In this document: positions 40,401 to 49,600 of the stretch, piece after piece | Layout: each line of letters begins with the position of its first letter | How positions within the stretch are numbered: the first letter of the stretch is position 1 | The notes under the pieces: generated by a model | The model's database searches: none | Told to the model about the DNA's origin: nothing | Seen by the model: the letters and a program-made list of their open reading frames with translations, nothing else | Program-made: the position numbers and the translations under genes | From: Streptomyces sp. M92 | GTDB lineage: Bacteria; Actinomycetota; Actinomycetes; Streptomycetales; Streptomycetaceae | Length of the DNA stretch: 64,000 nucleotides | Reading direction: 5' to 3' | Assembly (NCBI RefSeq): GCF_028473745.1 | Contig: NZ_CP101137.1 | Span: 3,286,001-3,350,000, forward strand

Positions 40401-43400
40401 CTGCTGTTCATCGACGAGTTCGAGGGCGGCACCGACGCCTACAACGTTCCCTTCGCCTTGCGCATCACGACCCACGAGGCGCTGACGCGGGACGACGTGC
40501 GCGAGGCGCTGGGGACCCTGGTGCGCCGCCATCCGGCGCTGCGCACCCTGCTGGGACGGGACAAGGACGGTGTCCGGCGGCAGTACACGGTGGCCACACA
40601 GGACCTGGCGGACCGGTTCGACGTCCCCGTTCATCAGGTGGCCGACACCGCCGAGCTGGACAGGATGCTGCTGGAGTGTGCCGGGCACGTGTTCCGGCTG
40701 GACGAGGAACTGCCGTTCCGCGCAGCCCTCTTCGAGGTCGACGACGCACCCGGATGCCTGTACCTGAGCATCGTCTTCCACCACACCTGCGTCGACGGGT
40801 GGTCGTGGAACGTCTTCAGGCAGGAGCTGCTCTCCCTGCTCCAAGGAGTGCCGGAGGCCGAGCCGGCCCGGGCCGGTGCCTCGTACGCGGACTTCGCCGT
40901 GTGGCAGCGCCAGTTCCTGACCGGGCCGAGGCTGTCGGCGCTGACGGAGTTCTGGACGCACGCCCTGGAAGGGTTCGAGCCGGTCGACATGCCTGCGGAC
41001 AAACCGCGCCCCGCCCGGTTCGACCACCGCGGCCGGGAGTTCGAGTTCGTCATCCCCGAGGAGACGGCCCAGTCCCTGAGGGATCTGGCGCAGTCGGCCA
41101 GGGTGAGCCTCTACAGCGTGCTGCTGGGCGCCTGGTGTCTCATGCTCAACACCTACACCGGGCGGAACGACCTGGTCGTCGGTACGCCGTCGGCCAACCG
41201 CGGACACCCGGAGTTCGACCGCACCATCGGCTTCTTCGCGAACCTGCTGCCGTTGCGCGTCCACGTCGACGCCGACGCCACACTCATGGACTACGTCCGT
41301 GCCGTCGGCCGGAGCGTCGTGGCCGCCCAGGTCCACGGTGAGCTGCCGTTCGAGCAACTCGTCAAGGAACTCGACGTCGCACAGGACCCCAGTCGCCACC
41401 CCGTTGTGCAGCACAACTTCACGCTGGAGAACGTGACGGAGCAGCCTCGTGCCGACGACCCGGCGACGCCCGGGAACCGGTCCCCGCTGTCCGCCTACCA
41501 ACCGGACAGCGGCGGCTGGACCACCACCAAGTTCGATCTGTCGGCCACACTGACCGAGACGTCCGGCGGCGGTGTCGCGGGCAACCTGACCTATGCCGCA
41601 TCACTGTTCGACGACGCCGGTGCCGAGGGTTTCGTCTCCTCGTTCCAGCACATCCTGACGGAGTTCGTCCGGCTCGCGACCCACGCGGACCACAGCCGGC
41701 TGTCCGACGTCACACGCGTCGCCGCCCCCGGTGCGGGCGCCGCCATCGCACCGGCCCCCGAGGAGGGCCGCCGACCGCTCCACGCGGTGTTCGAGGAGGT
41801 GGTGGAGGCGTGGCCGGACGAGATCGCGGTGGTGTACGGCGAGAACCGGTTGACCTATCGGGAGCTGAACGCGCGCGCCAACCAGCTGGCGCACTACGTG
41901 CGGTCCGTGGTTCCGCTGCGGCCGGGCGACCTGGTCGGTCTGGTGCTGGACAAGAGCGAGCTGATGATCGTGGCGATCCTGGCGGTGTGGAAGGCCGGTG
42001 CGGCCTACGTGCCGATCGATCCGGGCTACCCCGACGAGCGGATCGCGTTCATGCTGGAGGACACCGGCACCGCCGTGGTGCTGGCAGGCGAGGCGCACTG
42101 CGGACGCCTGCGCGCCCTGGCCGGCGGGGACGGGACGGCGGTCCTCGACGTCGAGAAGCCGCCGACCGACGAGCAGGCGCGGCAGAACCCGGACGCGTCG
42201 GCCACCGGCGACGACCTGGCGTACGCGATCTACACATCCGGGACCACGGGGACGCCCAAGGCGGTACGCGTCCCGCACCGTGCGGTGGACGGCTTCCGCG
42301 CGCAGGTGGCCCGGCGCTACTTCCCGGACCCGGACACCTCACGCGAGGGTGTGCTGTTCCTGTCGAACTACGTGTTCGACTTCTCGATCGAGCAGCTGGC
42401 ACTGTCGGTCCTGACGGGCCACACGCTCATCGTCCCACCGCCGTCACTGGTACAGGACGACGGCTTCTACGCCTACGCGAACCGGGCCGGGCTCACCTAC
42501 GTGAGCGGCACGCCGACCCAGATCCAGCAGTTCGACCTCGCCCGGCTGCCGGGGCTGCGGTGTGTCCTGGTCGCGGGTGAGGCCTTCCACAAGCGCCACT
42601 TCGACCGGATCAGGCGCGAGTACTCCGGGCCCCTCGTCAACGCCTACGGAACCACCGAGACGGCCGTCTACAACACCGGCCGCCGCTTCGAGCCCGGCGA
42701 GCCCTACCGCAACAGTTTCGGCGAACCACTGGGCAACACGAGGCTGTTCGTCCTCGGCGAAGGGCTGCAGCCGCTTCCCCCCGGCGCGGTCGGCGAACTG
42801 TACGTGGGCGGCGAGTGCGTCACGGACGGGTACCTCAACCGGCCCGAACTCACCCGTGAGCGCTTCGTGCCCAACCCGTTCAGGACCGAGGCCGAGCGCC
42901 GTGCCGGCCGGCTCGCGACGCTCTACCGGACCGGGGACGTCGTCAGGCGCACCCTGGACGGCGAGATCGAGTACGTCGGGCGCAACGACGCACAGGTCAA
43001 GATCAACGGACTGCGCATCGAGCTGGGCGAAGTGGAGGCCGCCCTGGCCGCCTGTCCCGAGGTGCACGAATGCGCCGTCGTCGCCGCCGCGGACGAGCGC
43101 ACGCCGGACAGCAGGAGGCTCGTCGGCTACTACGTCACCGTCGACGACGCGGAGGTGGACGAGGCCGCGATCCACAAGACCCTCCGGTCGAGGCTGGCAC
43201 CCGGGATGCTGCCGTCGTTCCTCGTCCGGATCGCCGGTGCGCTGCCCATGACCATCAACGGCAAGCTCGACACCAAGGCGTTGCCCCACGTCGGCTTCCC
43301 GGTGAAACGGGCGGCCTACGTCGCCCCGCGCACCCGCACCGAGGCGCGCCTGTGCCAGCTGTGGAGCGCACAGCTGCCGGGCGGCGCCACGGTCGGCATC

Positions 43401-45641
43401 GACGACGACTTCTTCCGTTCGGGCGGCGACAGCATCAGCGCGCTGCACCTGGCCGGTCAGGTGCAGTGGGAGGCCCGGCGCAGGATCAGTGTCAAGGACG
43501 TCTTCGACGCGCCGACCGTCCGGCAGTTCGTGGAGCAGGTGCTGGCCGGCCCCGAGCCCGCACCCGAGGACGAGGGCGAGGCCCCCGAGCAGGGCCGACT
43601 GACCGGCGACTGCCCGCTCCTGCCCGTCCAGCAGTGGTTCTTCGCCAAACCGCTCGCCGACCGCCACTGGTGGAACCACAACTTCGCCATCACGACACCT
43701 CCGCTCGACCTGCCCAGGCTCCGTGCCGCGCTGGACCGGCTGGTCGCCCATCACGACGCCTTCAGCCTGCGCTACGGAGGCTTCGACGGCGAGGGCGCCG
43801 CACGGACCGGCGTCACGCAGACCTATGCCGGCGATGACGAGCCGATCGTGCTGCACGAACTGGACGTGCGGAGCCTCGACAAGGAGGAGATCGACAGACA
43901 GCTCGCCCAGTGGCAGAGCGGTTTCGACCTCCAGCACGGCCCGATCGCCTGCGCCGCGTACCTCCACGGCTTCGACGACGGAAGCGCCAGGATCTGGTTC
44001 GCCCTCCACCATCTGGTCGTCGACACCGTGAGCTGGCACATCCTGACGCAGGACCTGGAGATCCTCTACCACGGGGGTGAGCTGGGACGGAAGACGAGCA
44101 GCTACCGCCAGTGGGTGCAGGCCCTGCGCGCCTACGAACCCGGCGAGGAGGAGCGACGGCTGTGGAGCGACGTCGTCGCCGGCCTGGGCTCGGCGGAGCA
44201 CCACGAACTGTCCGCCCGACCCGACGAGCCGACCTGCCGCGAGGAGTTCGCGCTCAGTCAGTCTCAGACCCGGACCCTGCTCACCGAAAGCCACTGGGCG
44301 TACGACACCGACATGAACGACCTGCTCCTGACGGCGACGGGGCTGGCGTTGCGGTCGGTCACCGGGCGGGCGACGAACCACATCACGGTGGAGGGCCACG
44401 GTCGCGAGAGCTTCGAGGGGGCCCCAGAGGTCCGGGACACGCTCGGCTGGTTCACGACCATGTACCCGCTCGCCGTCGAGGTGGACCAGGACGACCTCGC
44501 GCGCAGTGTCCTCGCCACGCGGAACGCCATCCGCCGCGTGCCGCACCGCGGCATCGGTTACGGCGCGCTGTTCGGCAGGTACGGCAGCGAGCGGGCGCCG
44601 CTCGCGCCGGTCAGTTTCAACTATCTGGGACACATCGCGAACGACGGCCGGACGGAGCCGGGCCGGCCGACGGGCTGGCGGCTGGACTCCACGCTGTCCG
44701 GCAGCAACATCTCCGACCGCAACCGGGGGGCCGACCAGTTCGGCCTGGACGTGACGATGAGGTGCGCCGACGGACGCCTGGTCACCGTGGTCGACAGCCG
44801 CCTCGGCCCGGCGGACACGGAGCGGTTCGCCCACGCGCTGCACCGGGAGCTGGAGCGGCTGGTGGCACACACCGCGACGGTGGCGGGTGAGTCGGCCACG
44901 CAGCCGCGGCCGATGCCACCGGTCACCACGGAGGGGGGATTCGACCCCTACATCCTGGTCAACGCAGAGCAGCCGGTGGAGCGGACGCTGTTCGTCCTTC
45001 CCCCCGGCGAGGGAGGCGCGGAAAGCTACCTGAGCAATATCGCCCGGCGTCTGCCCGAGTACCGGCTGGTGCTGTTCAACAACGTGCACCTGCACACTCC
45101 CATGGACTCCTTCGAGTCCCTGGCCGACTGGTACCTGGAGCACATCCGGACGCTGCTTCCCTCGGGCCCCTACAGCTTCCTCGGCTGGAGTTTCGGAGGG
45201 GTACTCGCCCTTGAGGTGTCGTTGCGGCTGGCCCGCGCGGGCGAGGCGGTCGAGCGGCTGTTCCTCATCGACCCGTACTTCAACGCGCGGCACGGGTCGG
45301 CCGCCATCGGACTCCCCGAGGCCGAGGACATCCTCGACCCGATCAACCACTACTACGACCCCGACCGGGCGGACCTGGAACGCTTCGGCGAACAGGTCAA
45401 CGACCTGGTGCTGTTCAAGGCGGGTGAACCGAACGACGTCGTCCGCGACGACCGGCAGCGCCGACTCTACGAGTTCTACCTGCGGTCGCCGTACAACTGC
45501 CTGGACACGCTCCTGCCCGCGAAGTCGATCGAGACGCACGTGTTGCACGACGCCACCCACCACTCGTGGGTACGGAACGAGCGTCTGGTCTCCGAGATGT
45601 GCGAGCGCATCTCGATCACCAGCACCGAGCGCCGACGCTAG
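34443..45641 (+). CDS. pcbAB: ACV synthetase, trimodular nonribosomal peptide synthetase
   Basis: 3,732 residues; ATG with GGAG 9 bp upstream. Domain order: N-terminal C-like region (1-~230), A1 (~262-776), T1 (Ser832 in GGQS), C1 (H1029-H...D1034-G), A2 (~1362-1869), T2 (Ser1917), C2 (H2113-H...D2118-G), A3 (~2446-2950), T3 (Ser2997), epimerase (~3056-3480, H3189-H...D3194) and thioesterase (S3583 in GWSFGG). This A-T-C-A-T-C-A-T-E-TE layout and length are unique to synthesis of delta-(L-alpha-aminoadipyl)-L-cysteinyl-D-valine. The epimerase inverts valine and the thioesterase releases the tripeptide. A 288-bp stretch is nearly identical in A2 and A3. Confidence 0.97.
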   Translation: MMSARYPKTAADWTTRLEGMSSERCDLEMLLKDEWRNRIAVRDDDPDVRATRKRELLVEGQDYVALRDALRDHDGVSVGAYALAALHCVMRAYGHGNRTVAALIDAVRTPDPRQARVLPVVVDHDRQARLTCLAAVGELDDALSDPDARISGPELLGRGHFDALLVLTDREVALRDLPASPLCLVVRDDEAEGCLRWTLAYEGMLFDDTTIAGVLDVLGEVFAQFLSRPDSLVADIELVSGAQREQLREWNDTDGEFLSGKRLNHLVEEAARRSPDRLAVVFGDTRLTYREVDERSNQVAHWLLGPRAAVRPGELVGLYLDKSDLGVLATLGIWKSGAAYVPIDPAYPDDRVRFIVADTGLSRVITNRHHVQRLTEILGPRQPAVRVIGIESVLAEQDAATDAVRQAPRLPVSSGDLAYVTYTSGTTGTPNGVPKYHDSVVNSIVDLSERYDMRRPGEERVALFASYVFEPHLRQTLIALANEQTLVVVPDEVRLDPDRFPAYIEHHGVTYLNATGSVLQHFDLSRCPSLKKLLLVGEELTAAGLRQLRERFSGLVVNEYAFTEAAFVTAVKEFPPGVAERKDRGLGRPVRNVKWYVLSQNLKQLPIGAIGELYIGGSGVAPGYLNRDDLTAERFRPNPFASDHDVARGLNSRIYRTGDLARMLPSGEVEFLGRADFQLKLNGVRVEPGEIEAHATEYPGVRTCVVVARQGAGGALDRHLVGYYTTDPSARVTEGELLAFLEQRLIRIMVPARMVRLDTIPVNVNGKPDRRALPEVDVVRPGGTAEATGQGSQGRRDGGVLDELREIWSTVLGVPASRIGGDDDFFRLGGQSISCILLIARVRERLGVYVSVQDVFGLRTLGALAHHLGQRRNEAPRQPSAAVEELPAEGESVRLVANGLQQGLLYHALKRGHGDDAYVMQSVHRYHCRIRPDLMREAWQHARRKYPTLRLRFEWGEEPLQVVDHDDKPHDWRFVDLSDVVDRTEQDARIKELQERDRTEPYDPADNRLFRVYLIKQREDLFSLLFSCHHIILDGWSLPVLHDDVHRVYLRLLQGAEIAPVVDSAYMAAQRDWEAHRNDDIEYWTSQVERIDVRGDFAGLVKEEIRYQVALSEYDHVREHRTRKLHLGAEATDALKAVCAAQRVTLHSVLQFVWHKVLYAIGGGNTTVVGTIVSGRNPHIDGIENSAGLFINTLPLIVNHDDQSATSVGTAISEIQAAVNTMTGKSAVELGRLETGDMKRRLFDTLLVLENYPRLLDEEEERAHQEQLRYEKAYDADKVDYPLAVVAREEGDELTVALWYAGELFDDSVIDMLLEVTRTLFDQVTADITQAVDRLELVSPAMIERFDRWNRTERAFPADKTLHAVFEEVVEAWPDEIAVVYGENRLTYRELNARANQLAHYVRSVVPLRPGDLVGLVLDKNELMIVAILAVWKAGAAYVPIDPGYPDERIAFMLEDTRAGLVLTGEAHRERLHALTGPAGTTVLDVERLPMGYRSTENPVTSVTSTDLAYAIYTSGTTGRPKAVLVEHQGVVNLQFSLAQLFGLSKSEGDEAFLSFSNYVFDHFVEQMTDALLNGQKLVVLDDTMRTDAERLYRCINDENVTYLSGTPSVLSLYDYTTTTSLTRIDAIGEDFTEPVFNRIRGMFRGTIINGYGPTEISITSHKRPYEPGERRATKSIGHPVANTAAYVLNKSMQRVPVGGMGELFIGGVGVTRGYLGRDELTADRFVDNPFRTPQEREAGYNARLYKTGDLVRWLPNGELECLGRTDMQVKIRGQRVELGEVETALSSYPGVTRALVIAREHRASMTGVAQKYLVGFYVCDRELDEQDVTRWMRRKLPEAVVPSRIIRITDIPVTPSGKLDPQRLPATDFGSGEGAEYVPPSNDVEVKLCGIWATVLGIAADRVSVRDDFFALGGDSLRAMVLAQAITTGFGRGLGVATVLQHTTLQAQAKHIRESAARADDGFAASATGRAAGAAHPLVSLAQERLLFIDEFEGGTDAYNVPFALRITTHEALTRDDVREALGTLVRRHPALRTLLGRDKDGVRRQYTVATQDLADRFDVPVHQVADTAELDRMLLECAGHVFRLDEELPFRAALFEVDDAPGCLYLSIVFHHTCVDGWSWNVFRQELLSLLQGVPEAEPARAGASYADFAVWQRQFLTGPRLSALTEFWTHALEGFEPVDMPADKPRPARFDHRGREFEFVIPEETAQSLRDLAQSARVSLYSVLLGAWCLMLNTYTGRNDLVVGTPSANRGHPEFDRTIGFFANLLPLRVHVDADATLMDYVRAVGRSVVAAQVHGELPFEQLVKELDVAQDPSRHPVVQHNFTLENVTEQPRADDPATPGNRSPLSAYQPDSGGWTTTKFDLSATLTETSGGGVAGNLTYAASLFDDAGAEGFVSSFQHILTEFVRLATHADHSRLSDVTRVAAPGAGAAIAPAPEEGRRPLHAVFEEVVEAWPDEIAVVYGENRLTYRELNARANQLAHYVRSVVPLRPGDLVGLVLDKSELMIVAILAVWKAGAAYVPIDPGYPDERIAFMLEDTGTAVVLAGEAHCGRLRALAGGDGTAVLDVEKPPTDEQARQNPDASATGDDLAYAIYTSGTTGTPKAVRVPHRAVDGFRAQVARRYFPDPDTSREGVLFLSNYVFDFSIEQLALSVLTGHTLIVPPPSLVQDDGFYAYANRAGLTYVSGTPTQIQQFDLARLPGLRCVLVAGEAFHKRHFDRIRREYSGPLVNAYGTTETAVYNTGRRFEPGEPYRNSFGEPLGNTRLFVLGEGLQPLPPGAVGELYVGGECVTDGYLNRPELTRERFVPNPFRTEAERRAGRLATLYRTGDVVRRTLDGEIEYVGRNDAQVKINGLRIELGEVEAALAACPEVHECAVVAAADERTPDSRRLVGYYVTVDDAEVDEAAIHKTLRSRLAPGMLPSFLVRIAGALPMTINGKLDTKALPHVGFPVKRAAYVAPRTRTEARLCQLWSAQLPGGATVGIDDDFFRSGGDSISALHLAGQVQWEARRRISVKDVFDAPTVRQFVEQVLAGPEPAPEDEGEAPEQGRLTGDCPLLPVQQWFFAKPLADRHWWNHNFAITTPPLDLPRLRAALDRLVAHHDAFSLRYGGFDGEGAARTGVTQTYAGDDEPIVLHELDVRSLDKEEIDRQLAQWQSGFDLQHGPIACAAYLHGFDDGSARIWFALHHLVVDTVSWHILTQDLEILYHGGELGRKTSSYRQWVQALRAYEPGEEERRLWSDVVAGLGSAEHHELSARPDEPTCREEFALSQSQTRTLLTESHWAYDTDMNDLLLTATGLALRSVTGRATNHITVEGHGRESFEGAPEVRDTLGWFTTMYPLAVEVDQDDLARSVLATRNAIRRVPHRGIGYGALFGRYGSERAPLAPVSFNYLGHIANDGRTEPGRPTGWRLDSTLSGSNISDRNRGADQFGLDVTMRCADGRLVTVVDSRLGPADTERFAHALHRELERLVAHTATVAGESATQPRPMPPVTTEGGFDPYILVNAEQPVERTLFVLPPGEGGAESYLSNIARRLPEYRLVLFNNVHLHTPMDSFESLADWYLEHIRTLLPSGPYSFLGWSFGGVLALEVSLRLARAGEAVERLFLIDPYFNARHGSAAIGLPEAEDILDPINHYYDPDRADLERFGEQVNDLVLFKAGEPNDVVRDDRQRRLYEFYLRSPYNCLDTLLPAKSIETHVLHDATHHSWVRNERLVSEMCERISITSTERRR
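38526..38813 (+). repeat. 288-bp internal repeat, copy in ACV synthetase A2
   Basis: It matches 41778-42065 at 287 of 288 positions by eye; the one difference is AAC versus AGC (Asn/Ser) in the DK-N/S-ELM run. It covers the start of the adenylation domain, from LHAVFEEVVEAW to FMLEDT. DNA on both sides diverges abruptly. Confidence 0.9.
41778..42065 (+). repeat. 288-bp internal repeat, copy in ACV synthetase A3
   Basis: Partner of 38526-38813, at an offset of 3,252 bp (a multiple of three, so the reading frame is kept). Synonymous sites are also identical, which points to recent exchange rather than protein-level constraint. Confidence 0.9.
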
Positions 45642-45664
45642 GTGTTCAGTCCATGGAGGGCTTC

Positions 45665-46654
45665 ATGCCAGTTCTGATGCGGTCGGCGCAGGTGCCGACG
45701 ATTGACGTCTCGCCGCTGTTCGGCGACGACCCGAGCGGAAAGAAGCGCGTCGCGGAGGAGATCCACCACGCCTGCCGCGAGTCCGGGTTCTTCTACGCGT
45801 CCCACCACGGAATCGACGTCGGACTGCTGCAGGACGTGGTCAACGAGTTCCACCGGAACATGACCGACCAGGAGAAGTACGAGCTGGCCATCCACGCGTA
45901 CAACCGGGACAACCCCCACGTGCGCAACGGCTACTACATGGCCGTCAAGGGCAAGAAGGCCGTCGAGTCCTTCTGCTACCTGAACCCGTCGTTCAGCGAC
46001 GACCATCCGATGATCAGGTCCGGCACGCCGATGCACGAGGTCAACATCTGGCCCAACGAGGACAGGCATCCGCGGTTCCGGCCGTTCTGCGAGCAGTACT
46101 ACCGGGACATGCTCCGGCTGTCCACGGGGATCATGCGCGGCGTCGCGCTGGCGCTGGGCCGGCCCGAGCACTTCTTCGACACCCTGCTGGCCGAGGCCGA
46201 CACGCTCTCCTCCGTGTCGCTGATCCGCTACCCCAGGCTCGAGGACTACCCGCCGGTGAAAACGGCGGAAGACGGCACCAAGCTGAGCTTCGACGACCAT
46301 CTGGACGTCTCGCTGATCACCGTGCTGTTCCAGACCCAGGTGCAGAACCTGCAGGTCGAGACGGTCGACGGCTGGCAGGACCTGCCGACGTCCGAGGAGA
46401 ACTTCCTCGTGAACTGCGGCACCTACATGAGCCACATCACCAACGACTACTTCCCGGCGCCGAACCATCGCGTGAAGTTCGTGAACGCGGAGCGGCTGTC
46501 CCTGCCGTTCTTCCTCAACGGCGGGCACACCGGCGTCATCGAGCCGTTCGTACCGGCCGGCGCGACCGAGGAAGTGAAGAACCGGCCCATGACGTACGGC
46601 GAATACCTTCAGCACGGCTTGCGCGCGCTGATCGTCAAGAACGGCCAGACGTGA
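45665..46654 (+). CDS. pcbC: Isopenicillin N synthase
   Basis: 329 residues; ATG with GGAGGG 4 bp upstream, 23 bp after pcbAB. A non-haem iron oxidase with ligands H212, D214 (FDDHLDVS) and H268 (APNHRV) and the substrate-binding RLS motif at 277-279 (NAERLSLPFF). N-terminus MPVLMRSAQVPTIDVSPLFG and C-terminus HGLRALIVKNGQT are those of actinomycete IPNS. It closes both rings of ACV with one O2 to give isopenicillin N. It uses no 2-oxoglutarate, unlike its relatives CefE and CefF. Confidence 0.97.
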   Translation: MPVLMRSAQVPTIDVSPLFGDDPSGKKRVAEEIHHACRESGFFYASHHGIDVGLLQDVVNEFHRNMTDQEKYELAIHAYNRDNPHVRNGYYMAVKGKKAVESFCYLNPSFSDDHPMIRSGTPMHEVNIWPNEDRHPRFRPFCEQYYRDMLRLSTGIMRGVALALGRPEHFFDTLLAEADTLSSVSLIRYPRLEDYPPVKTAEDGTKLSFDDHLDVSLITVLFQTQVQNLQVETVDGWQDLPTSEENFLVNCGTYMSHITNDYFPAPNHRVKFVNAERLSLPFFLNGGHTGVIEPFVPAGATEEVKNRPMTYGEYLQHGLRALIVKNGQT

Positions 46655-46692
46655 TGGCGAACCCCCACCAGAAGACGAACGGAGAGCCCTTG

Positions 46693-49600
46693 ATGCGCCT
46701 ACGCCGGAAACTGAGACCCGCGCGTATACCGGTCACCTGCGCCGTCGCCATGGCGGTCGCGCTCGGTACGGCCACACCGGCCCTGGCCGACGACAAGCCC
46801 GACGACAAAGCGGTGTCGGGATGGAGCGACACGCCGCAGCCGAAGCCCGCCGAGGACAAGCAGGGGCACAAGGACCGCGTCCCGGCCGAGCAGCGTGCCA
46901 AGGTCCTCGGCTCCCAGTACAAGAAGTCCGACGACCTGGCCTGGACCACGACCGGTGACGCGACCGGTTTCCATCTGCTCGTCGCCAAGGAGGCGGAGGG
47001 CTACCGGTGGAAGACCGCCGCGACGCTGTCGGAGCCCGGCTTCTTCGACACGGACACCTGGATCGGCAACGCCTGTGTCACCGGGTCCGGCAAGTACGCG
47101 CTGGTCGCCTATGCGCCACGCACGTTCACCAACGAGCAGGAACTGATGGCTCGCGGTGCCTTCACCGCCGCCGTCGACCTGACGAACGGCAAGGTCACCA
47201 AGCTGCGGCACCAGGGCAGCCTGGCCTACTTCTCCCCTGGCTGCGGCGCGGGTGACGAGGGCGTCATCTCGCAGTACACGGACGAGAAGACGACGCCGGA
47301 CAAGAACGAGACCCGGCTGATCACTGTGAACGCCCGGACCGGCAAGACGTCCGAGCCGACGACGGTCAAGGGTCAGGTGACCTCCGCCGTACCCACCGAG
47401 CGCGGCATCGTCGCGGCCCAGGGCAACGCGGTCGTGAAGGTCGGGAAGAACGGCAGGACCGAGCTGCTGACGCGAACGGACAACGTGCCGTTCAACCTGT
47501 CGCTGACCGCCGAGGGCGGTATCGCCTTCCTCGACCGGCAACGCACGAGGACGGCTTCCGCGGCGGCGGACGGCGGGCCCGGCGCCCTCAAGTCCACCTC
47601 CGAGGTCAAGTACCTCCCGCCCGGCGGCGGCAAGCCCAGGGTGCTGGTGAAGGGGAACCTCACCGACTTCGACCTCACTCGCAGCGCCGACGGCACCGCG
47701 ATCGTCACCGGCAAGGCGAAGACGGTGGGCACGCTGCCCGAGAGCGTCCGCAACCCCGGCGGCATCCAGAAGGACGCCGTCGCCTCCACCAAGGGCCGCG
47801 CGGCGACCAAGTCCGCCTGGGCGGACGGCCGGGACCACCGCATCCGTGCGGACGAGTACGACAAGGCCCGGTCGGCGACGATCAGCCTGCACCACCTTCC
47901 GACCGGCAACGAGCCGGTGATGGAGGCCCACCCCGAGGCCGCCACCCTCAACGACAACGAGGCGGCCGGCACCGGTGTCTCTCCCACCACCGCCGGTAAG
48001 AAGCCCGGAGCGAAGGCGCAGGGCGAAGGGTCGGCCTCGTCCGGAGCGACGACGTCCGGGGTGAGCACCGCCGCCTCCGCGACATCCATCGCGGAGCCCG
48101 AGAGCGTCCGCACCTGCTCGGTGGAGCGCGGCAACCCGGAGAAGCAGGCGTTCCAGCCGAAGCCCCGCCAGATCGAGTGGGCGGTGAACCGCGCGATCGA
48201 GGGGACGCTCGACCAGCACGTGTACCGGCCCGCTGACTGGAAGAACATGGGCATGGGCTCCTACCGTCCGCAGGCCCTGGTCGGCGGCCTGACGCCGCTG
48301 TCCGGCGGCGGACGCATTCCGGCTCAGGTGTTCCTCGGCATCACAGCCCAGGAATCCAACATGTGGCAGGCCACCCGCTACGCGGCCCCCGGCACCACCG
48401 CCAACAGCCTGATCGGCAACTACTACGGGCTGGTCCACGACGCGCACGGCGGGGTGGACGACCCCTGGGCCATCAACTGGCGAGAAGCGGACTGCGGCTA
48501 CGGCATCACGCAGGTCACCGACGGGATGCGGCTGCCCAACAAGCCGTATCCGGACGGCACGGTCAGGCCGTCCAAGCCGCGGGCCTACCAGGAGGCGGTC
48601 GCGCTGGACTACACGGCGAACGTCGCCGGCGGCGTGAACATCCTGGCCGAGAAGTGGAACCAGACCCGCAACGCGGGGATGGTCATCAACAACGGCGACC
48701 CGGCCGGCCTGGAGAACTGGTTCTTCGCACTGTGGGCCTACAACTCCGGCTTCTATCCCCAGTCGCAAGCGGGGGAGAACGACGGACAGTGGGGCGTGGG
48801 CTGGGCCAACAACCCCGCCAACCCCACCTACCGGCCCAACCGCACGCCGTTCCTGGAGAACGCGGGCGGCGGTGACGACTACAGCCACGCCGCCGAGCCG
48901 CAGTACTGGCCCTACCCGGAGAAGGTCCTCGGTTGGGCGGCCCGCCCGCTGGAGGCCCTCGAAGAGCCCGGCAAGATGGTCCACGGCTACCGCGCCGCCT
49001 GGTGGACCAGCAGTTTGAACCGTACGACCGTCAAGCCCCCGGCCGACCTGTTCTGCACCGGCAGCAACCAGTGCGACCCCTCCAAGATCGGTGACGGCGC
49101 CTCCAACGACTCTCCCGCCACGGGCCCCTGCCAGCGCACCGACTGGAAGTGCTGGTGGAGCACGAGTGTGGAGTGGAAGAGCTGCGAAGCCGGCCAGTGC
49201 GGGCACGAACTCTTCCGGTTCAACGACACCTACCCCGAGGAGGCGGACGGCAACTCGCACCCGCCTCGGTGCTCGGACGGTCTGCCCAGCGGCACCGTGG
49301 TCGTCGACAACGTCAACAGCGGTACCCAGCTGGCCGGCAGTAACGCACGACGATGCTCCTCGTACGCGGACAGCGACGGCACGTTCGCCTTCGACTTCTC
49401 CACCGCGTCCGGCCGGATGAACACCCACCAGATCGGGGCAGGCCGCGGCAACCATCTGTGGTTCTCCACCACCCGCACACCGCAGGACCCCGACGCGAGC
49501 CGGATGAAGGTCACCGGAACCTGGACCGCTCCCACCTCCGTCTCCGGCTGGAACCGCGTCCTGGTCCACATGCCGAGCATCGCCGCCCGCTCCCAGCAGG

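Noticed and set aside
36891..41501. 1,536-codon minus-strand open frame opposite pcbAB
   Set aside because: Antisense shadow of a high-GC NRPS gene with no recognisable domain.
46654..46692. Start of the SGNH protein at the ATG overlapping the pcbC stop
   Set aside because: It would add a hydrophilic stretch in front of a normal signal peptide; the ATG at 46693 has a better ribosome binding site.
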